Shown: positions 52,885-62,038, numbered from the stretch's first letter. The stretch is 64,000 bases of DNA from VRUE01 sp963716245 (GCA_963716245.1 OY970300.1:62001-126000); one strand, 5' to 3'. Numbers and translations: made by a program. The notes: generated by a model from the sequence alone, not told the origin.

Positions 52885-53523
52885 CTATTCCTTCTTGTCC
52901 GCTCGTCGTCGGCTTCGCAGGGATGCCACGAACTCCTCGTAGCCCTCGTGGCTTTCCCCTCTATGGCGCACCCGCTCGACGACTCCCTCCGGGGGCGACC
53001 CCACCGCGATCTTCGCAGCCGGTATCGATGAGGCCAGCAGCGGGCGGTGCTGCCAGGTCGAGGCGATCTTGGGAGCGAACAAGGTCAAGTTGACGGCATC
53101 TGGAAGTGCCGCAGAAGGCGCGAGCACCCCCTGAAACCCAGCTTCCCGAAGTCTTTTCCCCTCCTCCTGACAACGGGAGTAGTCGTCATCGACAAGAGCG
53201 TCCGCGGGAAAGCCTGCAGCCTCGGACTTCTCGAAGGTGCCGTAGTCAGCGACTCGCTGAACGTGTACTTCGGCAACCCACATGGGCATTCGCACCAAGG
53301 CGACCTCCTGCTCGGAGCGAAGGCCCTCGGCCCGCACCAACTCCGCCCAAGCTCCCTCGACGGTCGTGCTCAGATATTGCGTGGCGCCATCTCCTGCTCC
53401 GTGCCACCGACCCGGTTCGCTGTTGGGCCTCACCCAGAACGGCGTGTCGTAATTGGAGTAACGGAAAGCGAACTCGTCGAACTGCGTGGCATTGGGTTTT
53501 GGCTCAGGAGCCATGCTGAGCAC
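52885..53523 (-). CDS. RES-domain toxin
   Basis: 212 residues, ATG start (a second in-frame ATG is three codons later). RES features: 'FAFRYSNYDTPFW' (Arg), 'GRWHGAGDGATQYLSTTVEGAWAELVRAE' (in part; the GRW, Ser and Glu of the Arg-Glu-Ser signature) and 'AVNLTLFAPK'. RES toxins (MbcT, ParT) destroy NAD+ or ADP-ribosylate targets and are neutralised by Xre/DUF2384 antitoxins. The start overlaps the antitoxin gene by 20 bases, the usual antitoxin-first order. Rather long at the C-terminus, with a basic end. Confidence 0.88.
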   Translation of the reverse strand: MLSMAPEPKPNATQFDEFAFRYSNYDTPFWVRPNSEPGRWHGAGDGATQYLSTTVEGAWAELVRAEGLRSEQEVALVRMPMWVAEVHVQRVADYGTFEKSEAAGFPADALVDDDYSRCQEEGKRLREAGFQGVLAPSAALPDAVNLTLFAPKIASTWQHRPLLASSIPAAKIAVGSPPEGVVERVRHRGESHEGYEEFVASLRSRRRADKKE

Positions 53524-54214
53524 GGCCGCGGCGTGCCGCGAGCATCAAGGCTCGCTCGAAATCCGGGTCCTCGATGACGTCTATGGGAGAGCGCCCGTCC
53601 AAGTCCTCCCGCTGCCGGTAGAACCAGGCTACGACTCCAGCAGACGTCCAGGCACGCCACAGCAGAGCCACCAGACGCGCAACGAGTTGTAGACGGCGGG
53701 AGGGCATCCGGGCCTCGTCCTTCGCCAATCGCTGGACCTGCCTCTCCCCCACACCGATGAGCTCGCCCAACTGCTTCCGCGAAACCCCCGGCAGCTGCAG
53801 GGAGAGGCTCTCGAGCAGCTCCTTCGCGTTCGATTCGCTCCCATCGGGCTGGCCGTCCAACGCATCCCGAACGATGTGTCTCACCGCCTCCGCGTGGACG
53901 ATGAAGGAGTCGACGCTGTCCAAAGGCCGCTCCTCGTCGAGTGCGTTGAGCGCTTGGAGCCCGTCGATGATGTGCCCTCGGATCTCGGCCAGCGCCTCGG
54001 GGTCGATGTCCGGCGGAACCTCCTTGTGGAGCTGGGAGGAAAGTCGCTGGGCCGTTTCGACAAACCTCTCCATGTAGGCGGAGTCAAGGGCGTGCTCGGG
54101 CGTCTCGCCTGCGCTCGTCGCCAGATCCTCTTGAAGCGCGGTTTGCCAGCGCTCGATCTCGCCCTCGATCCGCTCCAACTGCTGGCGCTCGGGCTGGGTT
54201 AGAAGGTCGGGCAT
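53504..54214 (-). CDS. Xre/DUF2384-type antitoxin with long N-terminal extension
   Basis: 236 residues, ATG with a perfect GGAGGTG ribosome site. Residues 130–165 form a helix-turn-helix ('SRKQLGELIGVGERQVQRL'), and 175–228 the toxin-binding DUF2384 domain ('AWTSAGVVAWFYRQRED' and 'LDGRSPIDVIEDPDFERALM'). The first ~125 residues are a helical acidic extension ('LERIEGEIERWQTALQEDL') not found in ordinary 110–150-residue MbcA/Xre antitoxins. It should neutralise the RES toxin and repress its own promoter through the half-sites at 54239–54288. The extension may give an extra sensing function. Confidence 0.88.
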   Translation of the reverse strand: MPDLLTQPERQQLERIEGEIERWQTALQEDLATSAGETPEHALDSAYMERFVETAQRLSSQLHKEVPPDIDPEALAEIRGHIIDGLQALNALDEERPLDSVDSFIVHAEAVRHIVRDALDGQPDGSESNAKELLESLSLQLPGVSRKQLGELIGVGERQVQRLAKDEARMPSRRLQLVARLVALLWRAWTSAGVVAWFYRQREDLDGRSPIDVIEDPDFERALMLAARRGRAQHGS

Positions 54215-54238
54215 TTCACCTCCCCGTTCGTCGTGCGC

Positions 54239-54288
54239 ATGTCGGGCTCATGTCGCTTCTTCCGACATATTAGCGACATGTCATGTCG
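54239..54288. promoter_or_regulatory. Autoregulatory operator of the toxin–antitoxin pair
   Basis: Five ATGTCG/CGACAT half-sites at 54239, 54250, 54263 (inverted), 54274 (inverted) and 54283, spaced about 9–13 bases. They fill the gap between the antitoxin start and gyrA. This is the dense half-site arrangement expected for conditional cooperativity in toxin–antitoxin operators. Confidence 0.65.
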
Positions 54289-54311
54289 GACACAACACGA
54301 CAAACAGCTTG

Positions 54312-56825
54312 TTACCCGCGCAGCGTCTCCTGCTCGGGAGCCGCGCCGTCGCCATCGGCAGCGGAAGTGTCCGCGCCCTCGCTCGACTCGACCACCAGGG
54401 CGACGGCGCTGACGCAGTCGTCGTCCTTGATGTTCATCACCTTCACGCCCTGGGTGGGGCGGCCCATCCGGGAGATGCCGCTGACCGAGGTGCGCTGGAC
54501 CATCCCGTTCTGGGAGATGAACAGGAGGTCCTGGTGCTCGCGGACGATCAGGGCGCCGGCGAGGCCGCCCTTCTTCTCGGTCAGCTTCGCCGTCAGGACG
54601 CCTTTGGTCCCGCGGCCCTTGATCGGGTACTCGGCGATCGAGGTTCGCTTGCCGTAGCCGTTCTCGGTGACCACGAACAGCTCGGTGTCGTCGCGGGCGA
54701 TGTCCATCGCCAGGACGCGGTTTTTCTTGCCGGAGACGTTCATCCCTTTGACCCCGCTCGTGTCGCGGCCCATCGGCCGCACCGCGTCCTCGGAGAAGCG
54801 CGAGGCGTGGCCCGAGTGGGAGACCATCAGGATGTCGTCCTCGCCCGAGGTCAGGCGGACCTGGACCAGCTCATCGCCGTCGCGGACCTTGATCGCGATG
54901 ATCCCGTCGGCCCGGATCGGCGTGTTGTAGGCGAGGAACTCGGTCTTCTTGATCAGGCCCTTGGCGGTGGCGAAGGCGAGGTACCTGTTCTCCTTGAAGT
55001 CCCGGGTCGGGATCACCGCCATCACCCGCTCGCCTTCGCGCAGCGGCAGCAGATTGACCAGGGCGCTGCCTTTCGCGGTCCGCGAGCCCTCGGGCAGCTC
55101 GTAGACCTTGAGCCGGTAGACCTTGCCGCGGTTGGTGAAGAAGAGCAGGTAGTCGTGGGTCGAGCAGATGTGCAGGTGGGCGATGTAATCGTCCTCTTTG
55201 AGGTTCATCCCCATCACCCCGACGCCGCCGCGACGCTGCTGGCGGTAGGTGGCGAGGGGCAGCCGCTTCACGTAGCCCGAGGCGGTCAGCGAGACGACCA
55301 TCTGCTGGTCGGCGATCATGTCCTCGATTCCGACGTCGCCCTCGAAGTGGGCGATCTCGGTCCGCCGCTCGTCGCCGTAGGACTCGACGATCTCGGCCAG
55401 CTCCTCCTTGACCAGCCCGAGCACCCTCGACTCGTCGCCGAGGATCGCGCGCAACTCGCCGATCCGCTCGATCAGGTCGGCGTGCTCGGCCCGCACCTTG
55501 TCGGCCTCGAGCGCGGTGAGCCGCTGCAGGCGCATGTCGAGGATCGCCTGGGCCTGCTCGCGCGAGAGCTCGAACCTCTCGATCAGACCGTCGCGGGCGG
55601 CCTCCGGATCGGCCGAGGCGCGAATCAGCTTGATCACCGCGTCGAGGTTGTCGAGCGCGATCAGCAGCCCCTCGAGGATGTGGGCGCGGGCCTCGGCGCG
55701 GCGCAGTTCGTACTGGGTGCGGCGGGTGATGACCTCGCGCTGGTGCTGGACGTAGTGGTGGACCAGCTCGAGCAGGCTCAGCGTCCGCGGCACGCCGTCG
55801 ACCAGCGCGACCATGTTGATGCCGAAGCTGCTCTGCATCCCCGTTTTCTTGTAGAGGTTGTTGAGCACCACCTTGGCCGGGTGGCCGCCGCGCTTCAGCT
55901 CGATCACGAGCCGCATCCCGGAGCGGTCGGACTCGTCGCGCAGGTCGGAGATGCCCTCCAACTTCTTGTCGCGGACGAGGTCGGCGATCTTGGTGATCAG
56001 GCCGTTGTCGCCGCCCTTCTTGACCATGAACGGCAGCTCAGTGACGACGATCGCGTCCTTGCCGCCCTTGAGCGGCTCGACGTGGGCACGGGCGCGGACC
56101 CGCACGGTGCCGCGGCCCGAGGCGTAGGCGTCGCGGATCCCCTCCATGCTCATGATCCCGCCGCCGGGGAAGTCGGGCCCCTTGACGTGCTCCATCAGGC
56201 CGGCGAGGTCGATGCCGGGGTCGGCGATGTAGGCGCTGACGGCACCGGCCACCTCGCGCAGGTTGTGCGGCGGGATGTTCGTCGCCATCCCGACGGCGAT
56301 CCCCGCAGCGCCGTTGACCAGCAGGTTCGGGAAGCGGGCCGGCAGGACCAGCGGTTCCTGGGTCGATTCGTCGTAGTTCGGTCCGAAGTCGACCGTGTCG
56401 GCGTCGATGTCGCGCAGCAGCTCGGTCGCGAGCCGGCCGAGGCGCGCCTCCGTGTACCGCATCGCGGCGGCCGGGTCGTCGTCGATCGAGCCGAAGTTGC
56501 CCTGGCCGTCGACCAGCGTGTAGCGCAGCGAGAACTCCTGCGCCATCCGCACGAGGGTGTCGTAGATCGCCGAGTCGCCGTGCGGGTGGTACTTGCCCAT
56601 CACCTCGCCGACGATGAACGCGCACTTGCGGTAGGCCCGGGTCGGCTGCAGGCCGATGTCGTGCATCGCGTAGAGCACCCGGCGGTGGACCGGCTTGAGC
56701 CCGTCGCGCACGTCCGGCAGGGCGCGGCCGACGATCACGCTCATCGCGTAATCGAGGTACGACGAGCGCATCTCCTTCTCGAGCTCGCGCTCCTCGATGC
56801 GGCCGGTCAGCGCCTCGAGCGCCAT
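54312..56825 (-). CDS. gyrA: DNA gyrase subunit A
   Basis: 837 residues, ATG with AGGAGG upstream. 'MRSSYLDYAMSVIVGRALPD' and 'KCAFIVGEVMGKYHPHGDSAIYDTLVRM' (in part) contain the quinolone-resistance region, with Ser85 and Asp89 (sensitive-type residues) by my count. 'AAAMRYTEARL' holds catalytic Tyr124. The C-terminal beta-pinwheel has a GyrA-box-like 'QRRGGVGV' and repeated 'VTENGYGKR'-type blades. Acts with GyrB to introduce negative supercoils. It follows gyrB by 15 bases. Confidence 0.97.
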   Translation of the reverse strand: MALEALTGRIEERELEKEMRSSYLDYAMSVIVGRALPDVRDGLKPVHRRVLYAMHDIGLQPTRAYRKCAFIVGEVMGKYHPHGDSAIYDTLVRMAQEFSLRYTLVDGQGNFGSIDDDPAAAMRYTEARLGRLATELLRDIDADTVDFGPNYDESTQEPLVLPARFPNLLVNGAAGIAVGMATNIPPHNLREVAGAVSAYIADPGIDLAGLMEHVKGPDFPGGGIMSMEGIRDAYASGRGTVRVRARAHVEPLKGGKDAIVVTELPFMVKKGGDNGLITKIADLVRDKKLEGISDLRDESDRSGMRLVIELKRGGHPAKVVLNNLYKKTGMQSSFGINMVALVDGVPRTLSLLELVHHYVQHQREVITRRTQYELRRAEARAHILEGLLIALDNLDAVIKLIRASADPEAARDGLIERFELSREQAQAILDMRLQRLTALEADKVRAEHADLIERIGELRAILGDESRVLGLVKEELAEIVESYGDERRTEIAHFEGDVGIEDMIADQQMVVSLTASGYVKRLPLATYRQQRRGGVGVMGMNLKEDDYIAHLHICSTHDYLLFFTNRGKVYRLKVYELPEGSRTAKGSALVNLLPLREGERVMAVIPTRDFKENRYLAFATAKGLIKKTEFLAYNTPIRADGIIAIKVRDGDELVQVRLTSGEDDILMVSHSGHASRFSEDAVRPMGRDTSGVKGMNVSGKKNRVLAMDIARDDTELFVVTENGYGKRTSIAEYPIKGRGTKGVLTAKLTEKKGGLAGALIVREHQDLLFISQNGMVQRTSVSGISRMGRPTQGVKVMNIKDDDCVSAVALVVESSEGADTSAADGDGAAPEQETLRG

Positions 56826-56840
56826 CAGCGATCGCCTCCT

Positions 56841-59270
56841 CTAGACGTCAAGGAACTTGACCTCTTTGGCGTTGCTCTCGATGAAGTCGCGCCGCGGGCC
56901 GACCTGGTCGCCCATCAGCATCGAGAAGATCTGGTCGGCGGCCGTCGCGTCGTCCAGGGTCACCCGCGCGAGCGTGCGGCTGGCGGGATCCATCGTCGTC
57001 TCGCGCAGCTGGTCGGCGTTCATCTCGCCGAGCCCCTTGAAGCGGGTCAGCTGGACGCCGTGGCGGGCCAGCTCGAGCACCGCGCCGCGCAGGGCCTGGA
57101 AGGAGAGTGCTTCGCCACTGCGCGCGCCGAGCCGGACTTCGAAGGGCGGCCGCCCGACCTGCTTCAACAGCGCCGTGTGGACCTCCGCGAACTTGCGGTA
57201 GTCGTGGTGCTCGAACAGCTCGCGTGGGAGCTTGTGGGTCCGGGCGAGTCCGCTCTTGCGCTCGATCGCCTTGACGCTCAGGCCCGCCTCGGAGTCCTCG
57301 ACGATCTCCGTCTCGAAAGGCTCGCCCGGGTCGGCCTTGCGGCCGAGGACCTTGCGTGCCCCGGCGAGCGTCGTCACCTCCTCGTCGAGCAGGCTCGACT
57401 CCTCGAGGAAGCGGACGGCGTCCTGGCCGAACTCGGCCTGCAGGGAGGAGCCCCAGCCCTCGTACTCCTTGGCCCGCCGGCTGTATGACTGCCAACGGCT
57501 CTTGCTGAGCTTCTTCGAGACGCCGCTCGCGTCGGCGAGCTCGATCTCCTCGAGCTTGTCGCGCAGCAGCAGCTCCTCCAGTTCGGACTCTCGCTCCAGG
57601 TAGGTCTCCTGGTTCCCCTGCTTGACCCGGTAGAGCGGCGGTTTGGCGATGTAGACGTAGCCGGCGTCGATCAGCTCCGGCATCTGCCGGTAGAGGAAGG
57701 TGAGGACAAGCGTGCGGATATGGGCGCCGTCCACGTCGGCGTCGGTCGCCATGACGATTTTGTGGTACCTCGCGTCCTCGAGATTGAACTCTTCGTGGAC
57801 GCCGGTGCCGATCGCGGTGATCAGCGCCTGCACCTCGGTGTTGGCGAGGACCTTGTCGATGCGGCTCTTCTCGACGTTGATGATCTTGCCGCGCAGCGGC
57901 AGCACCGCCTGGGTCGAGCGGTCGCGCGCCTGCTTAGCCGAGCCGCCGGCGGAGTCGCCCTCGACCACGAACAGCTCCGCGTCGCGTGGGTCCTTGACCG
58001 AGCAGTCGGCCAGCTTGCCCGGCAGGGTCGAGTTCTCGAGCGCCGACTTGCGCCGGGTCAGGTCGCGGGCTTTGCGGGCGGCGTCGCGGGCGCGCGAGGC
58101 GTCGATCGCCTTGGTGATGATCCGCCGCGCATCGCCCGGGTTCTCCTCGAGGAACTCGGCCAGCTTGCGGTTGACCGTCTCCTCGACCAGGCCGCGGATC
58201 GGCGGGTTGCCGAGTTTCGTCTTGGTCTGCCCCTCGAACTGCGGGTCGTGCAGCTTCACCGAGATCACCGCGGTGAGGCCCTCGCGGACGTCCTCGCCGG
58301 AGAGGTTGCCGTCCTTCTCTTTGAGCAGCCCCTTGGAGCGCGCGTAGGCGTTGAGGGTGCGGGTCAGCGCGGAGCGGAAGCCGGAGAGGTGCGAGCCGCC
58401 CTCGTGGGTGTTGATGTTGTTGGCGAAGCTGAAGATCGACTCCTGGTAGGAGCCGTTCCACTGCATCGCGACCTCGACCTGGCCCTCGTCCTCTTCGCCC
58501 TCGAAGTAGATCGTCTTCGGGTGCAGCGTGTCCTTGTTCTCGTTGAGGTGGCGGACGAAGTCCTCGATCCCCCCCTCGTACTGGAAGACGACGCTGTTGG
58601 TCTGGCCGCGCTCGTCGACCAGCTCGATCTTCAGGCCGCGGGTCAGGAAGGCGGTCTCGCGCAGCCGCTCGGCGAGGGTCTGGAAGTCGAACTCGACCTC
58701 TTCGAAGACCTCCGGGTCGGGCTGGAAGGTGAGCGTCGTGCCGGTCTCCTTCGTCGCCTCGCCGCTGGCCAGGGGGCCCTGCGGCTTGCCGCGCTCGTAG
58801 TCCTGCCGCCAGACGTGCCCGTCGCGGCTGATCTCCAGGCAGAGCTTCTCCGAGAGGGCGTTGACGACCGAGACGCCGACGCCGTGCAACCCGCCCGAGA
58901 CTTTGTAGCCGCCCCCGTCCCCGAACTTGCCGCCCGCGTGGAGGGTGGTCAGCACGACCTCGGCCGCCGGCCGCTTCTCCTTCTTCAGCTCTTCGACAGG
59001 GATGCCGCGACCGTCGTCGGAGACGGTGCAGCTGTCGTCCGGGTGGAGGACGACGCGAACTTCGCTGCAGTGGCCCGCGAGTGCCTCGTCGACCGAGTTG
59101 TCGACCACCTCGTAGACCAGGTGGTGCAGGCCGCGGGGCCCGGTCGAGCCGATGTACATGCCGGGGCGCTTGCGGACCGCTTCGAGGCCCTCGAGGACGG
59201 TGATGTCCTTGGCCCCGTAGGAGTCCGATCCGGCGCCGGACTCGCCGGCAGTCTTGTTGGTGTTAGGCAC
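56841..59270 (-). CDS. gyrB: DNA gyrase subunit B, long form
   Basis: 809 residues from GTG 59270, chosen for the good GGAAGGGA ribosome site; the frame stays open upstream without homology. ATPase (GHKL) motifs: 'YEVVDNSVDEALAGH', 'VSDDGRGIPVEE', 'VSGGLHGVGVSVVNAL'. TOPRIM: 'LFVVEGDSAGGSAKQARD' and 'IVMATDADVDGAHIRTL'. Between 'KPPLYRVKQGNQETYLE' and 'RFKGLGEMNADQLRETTMD' there are about 185 residues instead of the ~25 in short actinobacterial GyrB, an insertion at the same place as in proteobacterial GyrB. Pairs with GyrA downstream. See findings. Confidence 0.97.
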   Translation of the reverse strand: MPNTNKTAGESGAGSDSYGAKDITVLEGLEAVRKRPGMYIGSTGPRGLHHLVYEVVDNSVDEALAGHCSEVRVVLHPDDSCTVSDDGRGIPVEELKKEKRPAAEVVLTTLHAGGKFGDGGGYKVSGGLHGVGVSVVNALSEKLCLEISRDGHVWRQDYERGKPQGPLASGEATKETGTTLTFQPDPEVFEEVEFDFQTLAERLRETAFLTRGLKIELVDERGQTNSVVFQYEGGIEDFVRHLNENKDTLHPKTIYFEGEEDEGQVEVAMQWNGSYQESIFSFANNINTHEGGSHLSGFRSALTRTLNAYARSKGLLKEKDGNLSGEDVREGLTAVISVKLHDPQFEGQTKTKLGNPPIRGLVEETVNRKLAEFLEENPGDARRIITKAIDASRARDAARKARDLTRRKSALENSTLPGKLADCSVKDPRDAELFVVEGDSAGGSAKQARDRSTQAVLPLRGKIINVEKSRIDKVLANTEVQALITAIGTGVHEEFNLEDARYHKIVMATDADVDGAHIRTLVLTFLYRQMPELIDAGYVYIAKPPLYRVKQGNQETYLERESELEELLLRDKLEEIELADASGVSKKLSKSRWQSYSRRAKEYEGWGSSLQAEFGQDAVRFLEESSLLDEEVTTLAGARKVLGRKADPGEPFETEIVEDSEAGLSVKAIERKSGLARTHKLPRELFEHHDYRKFAEVHTALLKQVGRPPFEVRLGARSGEALSFQALRGAVLELARHGVQLTRFKGLGEMNADQLRETTMDPASRTLARVTLDDATAADQIFSMLMGDQVGPRRDFIESNAKEVKFLDV

Positions 59271-59356
59271 TTGGTCCCTTCCGCATCTCAGAGAAAACCC
59301 CGACCCGCCTGGCGAACGCGCCGCCCGGGGCCGGGGCAAAAGCACGAGTTGACATA

Positions 59357-59365
59357 AGGATACCA
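59357..59365 (-). promoter_or_regulatory. Possible extended −10 promoter for gyrB
   Basis: On the minus strand TGG-TATCCT (59365–59357) is an extended −10 with the TG dinucleotide, ~87 bases upstream of the gyrB GTG. No convincing −35. The 59271–59435 gap holds no gene. Confidence 0.3.
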
Positions 59366-59435
59366 GTCGAAGCCGCTCCAAAGCCGGTGCAGCGGGCTGA
59401 AAATGCCTGCAAAACCCGGATAAACGTGTCCACTT

Positions 59436-59735
59436 TCAAGTCTCTTTCGAGCGAAATCGCAAACTCCGCGGCGCCTGGTCCCCGAGTCGGTCCCGCAGGC
59501 GCTCGACGAAGCGGTCCTGCATCAGGTCGAGCTCCTGCGCCCAGACCGGGTCCGTGCACGCCACCGTCACCGCGCCGTCGCGTTCGGAGACCGGTTCGGT
59601 GACCGCCGCCACCTGCTCGCCCACCATCTCGGCCCAGGCCGCCTGCACGGCGGCGAGGCGCGTCTTCGGCGCCGCTCGATCGAGGGCCGCGCGCAGGGCC
59701 TCGGTCGCCTGCCGGGGGGCGCGCCGCCGGGTCAC
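59436..59735 (-). CDS. dciA: DUF721 protein, DciA-type helicase loader
   Basis: 99 residues. 'AALDRAAPKTRLAAVQAAWAEMVGEQVAAVTEPV' (in part) and 'GAVTVACTDPVWAQELDLMQDRFVERL' (in part) are the DUF721 KH-like core with the conserved Trp and 'WAQEL' strand. DciA loads the replicative helicase in bacteria lacking DnaC/DnaI, including mycobacteria, where the same gene lies between recF and gyrB. The start overlaps the recF stop (ATGA). Confidence 0.88.
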   Translation of the reverse strand: MTRRRAPRQATEALRAALDRAAPKTRLAAVQAAWAEMVGEQVAAVTEPVSERDGAVTVACTDPVWAQELDLMQDRFVERLRDRLGDQAPRSLRFRSKET

Positions 59736-60820
59736 GCCGCGAGCGCCCCTGCCACGGCGAGCGGCATCGTCACCCTGCGGTCGCGCGCCCCGGCAGGCAG
59801 CGACTCCTCCGCGGCGGCGGTGATCACCGCCTGCCCTTCCCCGCCGAGCCGCGCGGCGAGCCGCTCGCGCCGGTCGGGGTCCAGCTCGCTCATCACGTCG
59901 TCGAGCAGCAGCAGCGGCAGCGGCCGGCCCGAGGCGCGCAGCGCCTCTCGCTCGGCGAACAGGAGGGCGAGCAAGGCGGTCCGCTGCTGCCCCTGCGAGC
60001 CATAGCGACGCAGCGCCCTGCCGTCCATCTCGACCTTCAGCTCGTCGAGGTGGGGCCCCCAGGACGTGCGCCCGAGCCGCAGGTCCGCCTCCCGCCTCTG
60101 CTCCAGGCCGGCGCGGATCTCCTCGGCCGTGCCGTCGGCCCGGGGGGCGTAGCCGAGGGTCGCCGCGCCCGGCAGCCCGAGCTCCCGGGCGGCGGCGGCA
60201 AACGGGTCGGCCAGCTCTCCGACCGCCTCGGCCCGGGCGGCGACGAGCGGCGCGGCCGCTTCCGCGAGCGCGCCGTCCCAGACGTCGAGGTCGCCGCTCC
60301 CAGAGCCGCCGGCGAGGCGGGCGAGCAGGGCGTTGCGCTGCGCCAGCGCCTGGCCGTAGCGCTGCCTCAGCGCCGCGCGCATCGGCCAGCGAGCGGCGAC
60401 GTAGCGGTCGAGCTCGGCTCGGCGCTCGCCCGGCGGACCCTTGATCAGCACCAGCCGATCGGGCGAGAAGACGGCCACCGGCGGGCGGTGGCGGGCCAGC
60501 GTGGCCGGGTCGGAGGGATTGCCGTCGAGCAGGTGGCGGCGGCCGTCGGTGCGGCTGATCGAGGCGAGGAAGCGGTGCTCCACCCGGTCCTCGTCGCGGA
60601 CGACCGCCTCGGCCCGGGCCAGCGACTCGCCGAAGGGGATCAGCTCACGGCGGTCCGACGTGCGGAAGGAACGCCCCGTCAGGCCGAAGTAGAGTGCCTC
60701 CAGGAGGTTCGTCTTGCCGGCCCCGTTGGGCCCGACGAGGCTGAGGATTCCCGCTCCCAGCTCCACGCGCGCGTGGCCGAGGCTGCGCAGCGGTCTCGCT
60801 TCGACGGCCGAGACCAGCAT
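59732..60820 (-). CDS. recF: DNA repair/replication protein RecF
   Basis: 362 residues, ATG start. Walker A 'GPNGAGKT' (residues 30–37), signature region 'YGSQGQQRTALLALLFAE' and Walker B 'LLLLDDVMSELD'. RecF loads RecA at gapped DNA with RecO/RecR. Six bases after dnaN and coupled to DUF721. Size is normal. Confidence 0.95.
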   Translation of the reverse strand: MLVSAVEARPLRSLGHARVELGAGILSLVGPNGAGKTNLLEALYFGLTGRSFRTSDRRELIPFGESLARAEAVVRDEDRVEHRFLASISRTDGRRHLLDGNPSDPATLARHRPPVAVFSPDRLVLIKGPPGERRAELDRYVAARWPMRAALRQRYGQALAQRNALLARLAGGSGSGDLDVWDGALAEAAAPLVAARAEAVGELADPFAAAARELGLPGAATLGYAPRADGTAEEIRAGLEQRREADLRLGRTSWGPHLDELKVEMDGRALRRYGSQGQQRTALLALLFAEREALRASGRPLPLLLLDDVMSELDPDRRERLAARLGGEGQAVITAAAEESLPAGARDRRVTMPLAVAGALAA

Positions 60821-60826
60821 CGCGGG

Positions 60827-61933
60827 TCAGACGTTGAGACGGATCGGCATCACCAGGTAGCGGAAGTCTTCGTTGTCGACGGGCTGCAGCAGGCCGGGGC
60901 GCAGCGGCGAGATCAGCCGCAGCAGGATCTCGTCCCCCTCGACGCTCTCGATCCCGTCGCGAAGGAACTCCGGGTTGAACCCGATCTCGAGCGGCTCGCC
61001 CTCGAACGACGCCGGCATCGCCTCCTCGGCATCGCCGACGTCGGGGGTCGAGGCGGAGACCTTCAGCTCGCCCTGCGACAGGGAGAGGCGCAGCGGCGCG
61101 TTGCGCTGGGCCAGCTGGCTGACCCGGCGCGCGACCTCGAGGAACTCCGCCCGCGGCAGGCGGACGTCGTGCTCGTAGGACTCCGGGAGGAGCTGTCGAA
61201 AGTTGGGGAACTGCCCGTCGATCAGCCTCGTGTTGAGGACGATCGCCCCTGCCTCGAAGACCGCCTGGTTCGGCAGCAGCCTGACCGCGACCTCCTCGAC
61301 CTCGCCGCCGCCCACGATCCGGCCCAGCTCCCGCAGCGCCCGGGCCGGGATGTTCGCCTCCAGCTCGCCGCCGATCGGCCGCTGCAGGTCGGTGCGCTTG
61401 ACCGCGAGCCGGTAGGAGTCGGTGGCGACCATGGTCATCTCCTCGCCGGAGGCGGTGACGAACACGCCGGTCAGCACCGGCCGCATGTCGTCGCGCGAGG
61501 CGGCGCGCGCGACCAGCTCCACCGTCTCCGCCAGGGCGGCGGCCGGGATCTTCAGCGGCTCGCCGTCCTCACGCGGGAGAGAGGGGAAGTCCTCCGCGGG
61601 CAGGACCCGAAGGTGGAAGCTGGAGCCGCCGCTGCGGATCTCGACGTCGCGCTCGGTCTCCCGCGACTCGATCTCCACGCCGCCCTCGCCCAGCGATCGG
61701 GCCAGGTCCGCGAGCAGCCGGCCGGGCAGGAGCACCGAGCCCGGCTCGCCGACCTGGGCGTCCAGGGCGGTCCGCAGCCCCATCTCGCCGTCGGTGGCGG
61801 CCAGCTCGACGCCGCCCTCTGAAGCCGCGACGAGGATTCCCGAAAGCGCCTGGGTGACGGCGCGGGTCGAAACCGCCCGGGAGACGACGGAAAGCGAGGA
61901 GACGAGCTCTTGACGCGTCGTGGACAACTTCAA
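60827..61933 (-). CDS. dnaN: DNA polymerase III beta subunit (sliding clamp)
   Basis: 368 residues with a TTG start (AAGGGA upstream). 'MKLSTTRQELVSSLSVVSRAV' is the standard clamp start; three repeated clamp domains follow with 'LRVLPAEDFPSLP', 'GVFVTASGEEMTMVATDSYRLAV' (in part) and 'RYLVMPIRLNV' at the end. Forms the ring that tethers DNA polymerase III. The TTG start may keep expression moderate. Confidence 0.96.
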   Translation of the reverse strand: MKLSTTRQELVSSLSVVSRAVSTRAVTQALSGILVAASEGGVELAATDGEMGLRTALDAQVGEPGSVLLPGRLLADLARSLGEGGVEIESRETERDVEIRSGGSSFHLRVLPAEDFPSLPREDGEPLKIPAAALAETVELVARAASRDDMRPVLTGVFVTASGEEMTMVATDSYRLAVKRTDLQRPIGGELEANIPARALRELGRIVGGGEVEEVAVRLLPNQAVFEAGAIVLNTRLIDGQFPNFRQLLPESYEHDVRLPRAEFLEVARRVSQLAQRNAPLRLSLSQGELKVSASTPDVGDAEEAMPASFEGEPLEIGFNPEFLRDGIESVEGDEILLRLISPLRPGLLQPVDNEDFRYLVMPIRLNV

Positions 61934-62038
61934 CCGAAGAATCCCTTTCGAGTTGGATTAGTGTCTGTGGAAACCGCCCGCAGGGCCGGCATTTGGCCCT
62001 GCGATTGGGTTTGACGGTGTGGACAACGGTGTGGAAAG
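61919..62038. other. DnaA-box cluster between dnaN and dnaA (origin candidate)
   Basis: A perfect actinobacterial DnaA box (TTGTCCACA on the minus strand) at 62018–62026, with near matches at 62030–62038 (CTTTCCACA), 61966–61974 (GTTTCCACA) and 61919–61927 (TTGTCCACG, inside dnaN). All face the same way. The gap is only 133 bases, short for a full origin, so it may be part of oriC or an autoregulatory site. No long AT-rich run is visible. Confidence 0.55.
61980..62002. terminator. Hairpin in the dnaA–dnaN gap
   Basis: GCAGGGCC (61980–61987) and GGCCCTGC (61995–62002) form a perfect 8-bp stem with a 7-base loop, between dnaA and dnaN on the minus strand. No T-run. Could attenuate read-through from dnaA or structure the origin. 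Confidence 0.4.

Noticed and set aside
59400..59460. Additional DnaA boxes near gyrB (TTTATCCGG, GTGGACACG)
   Set aside because: More than two mismatches to TTGTCCACA and no clustering.
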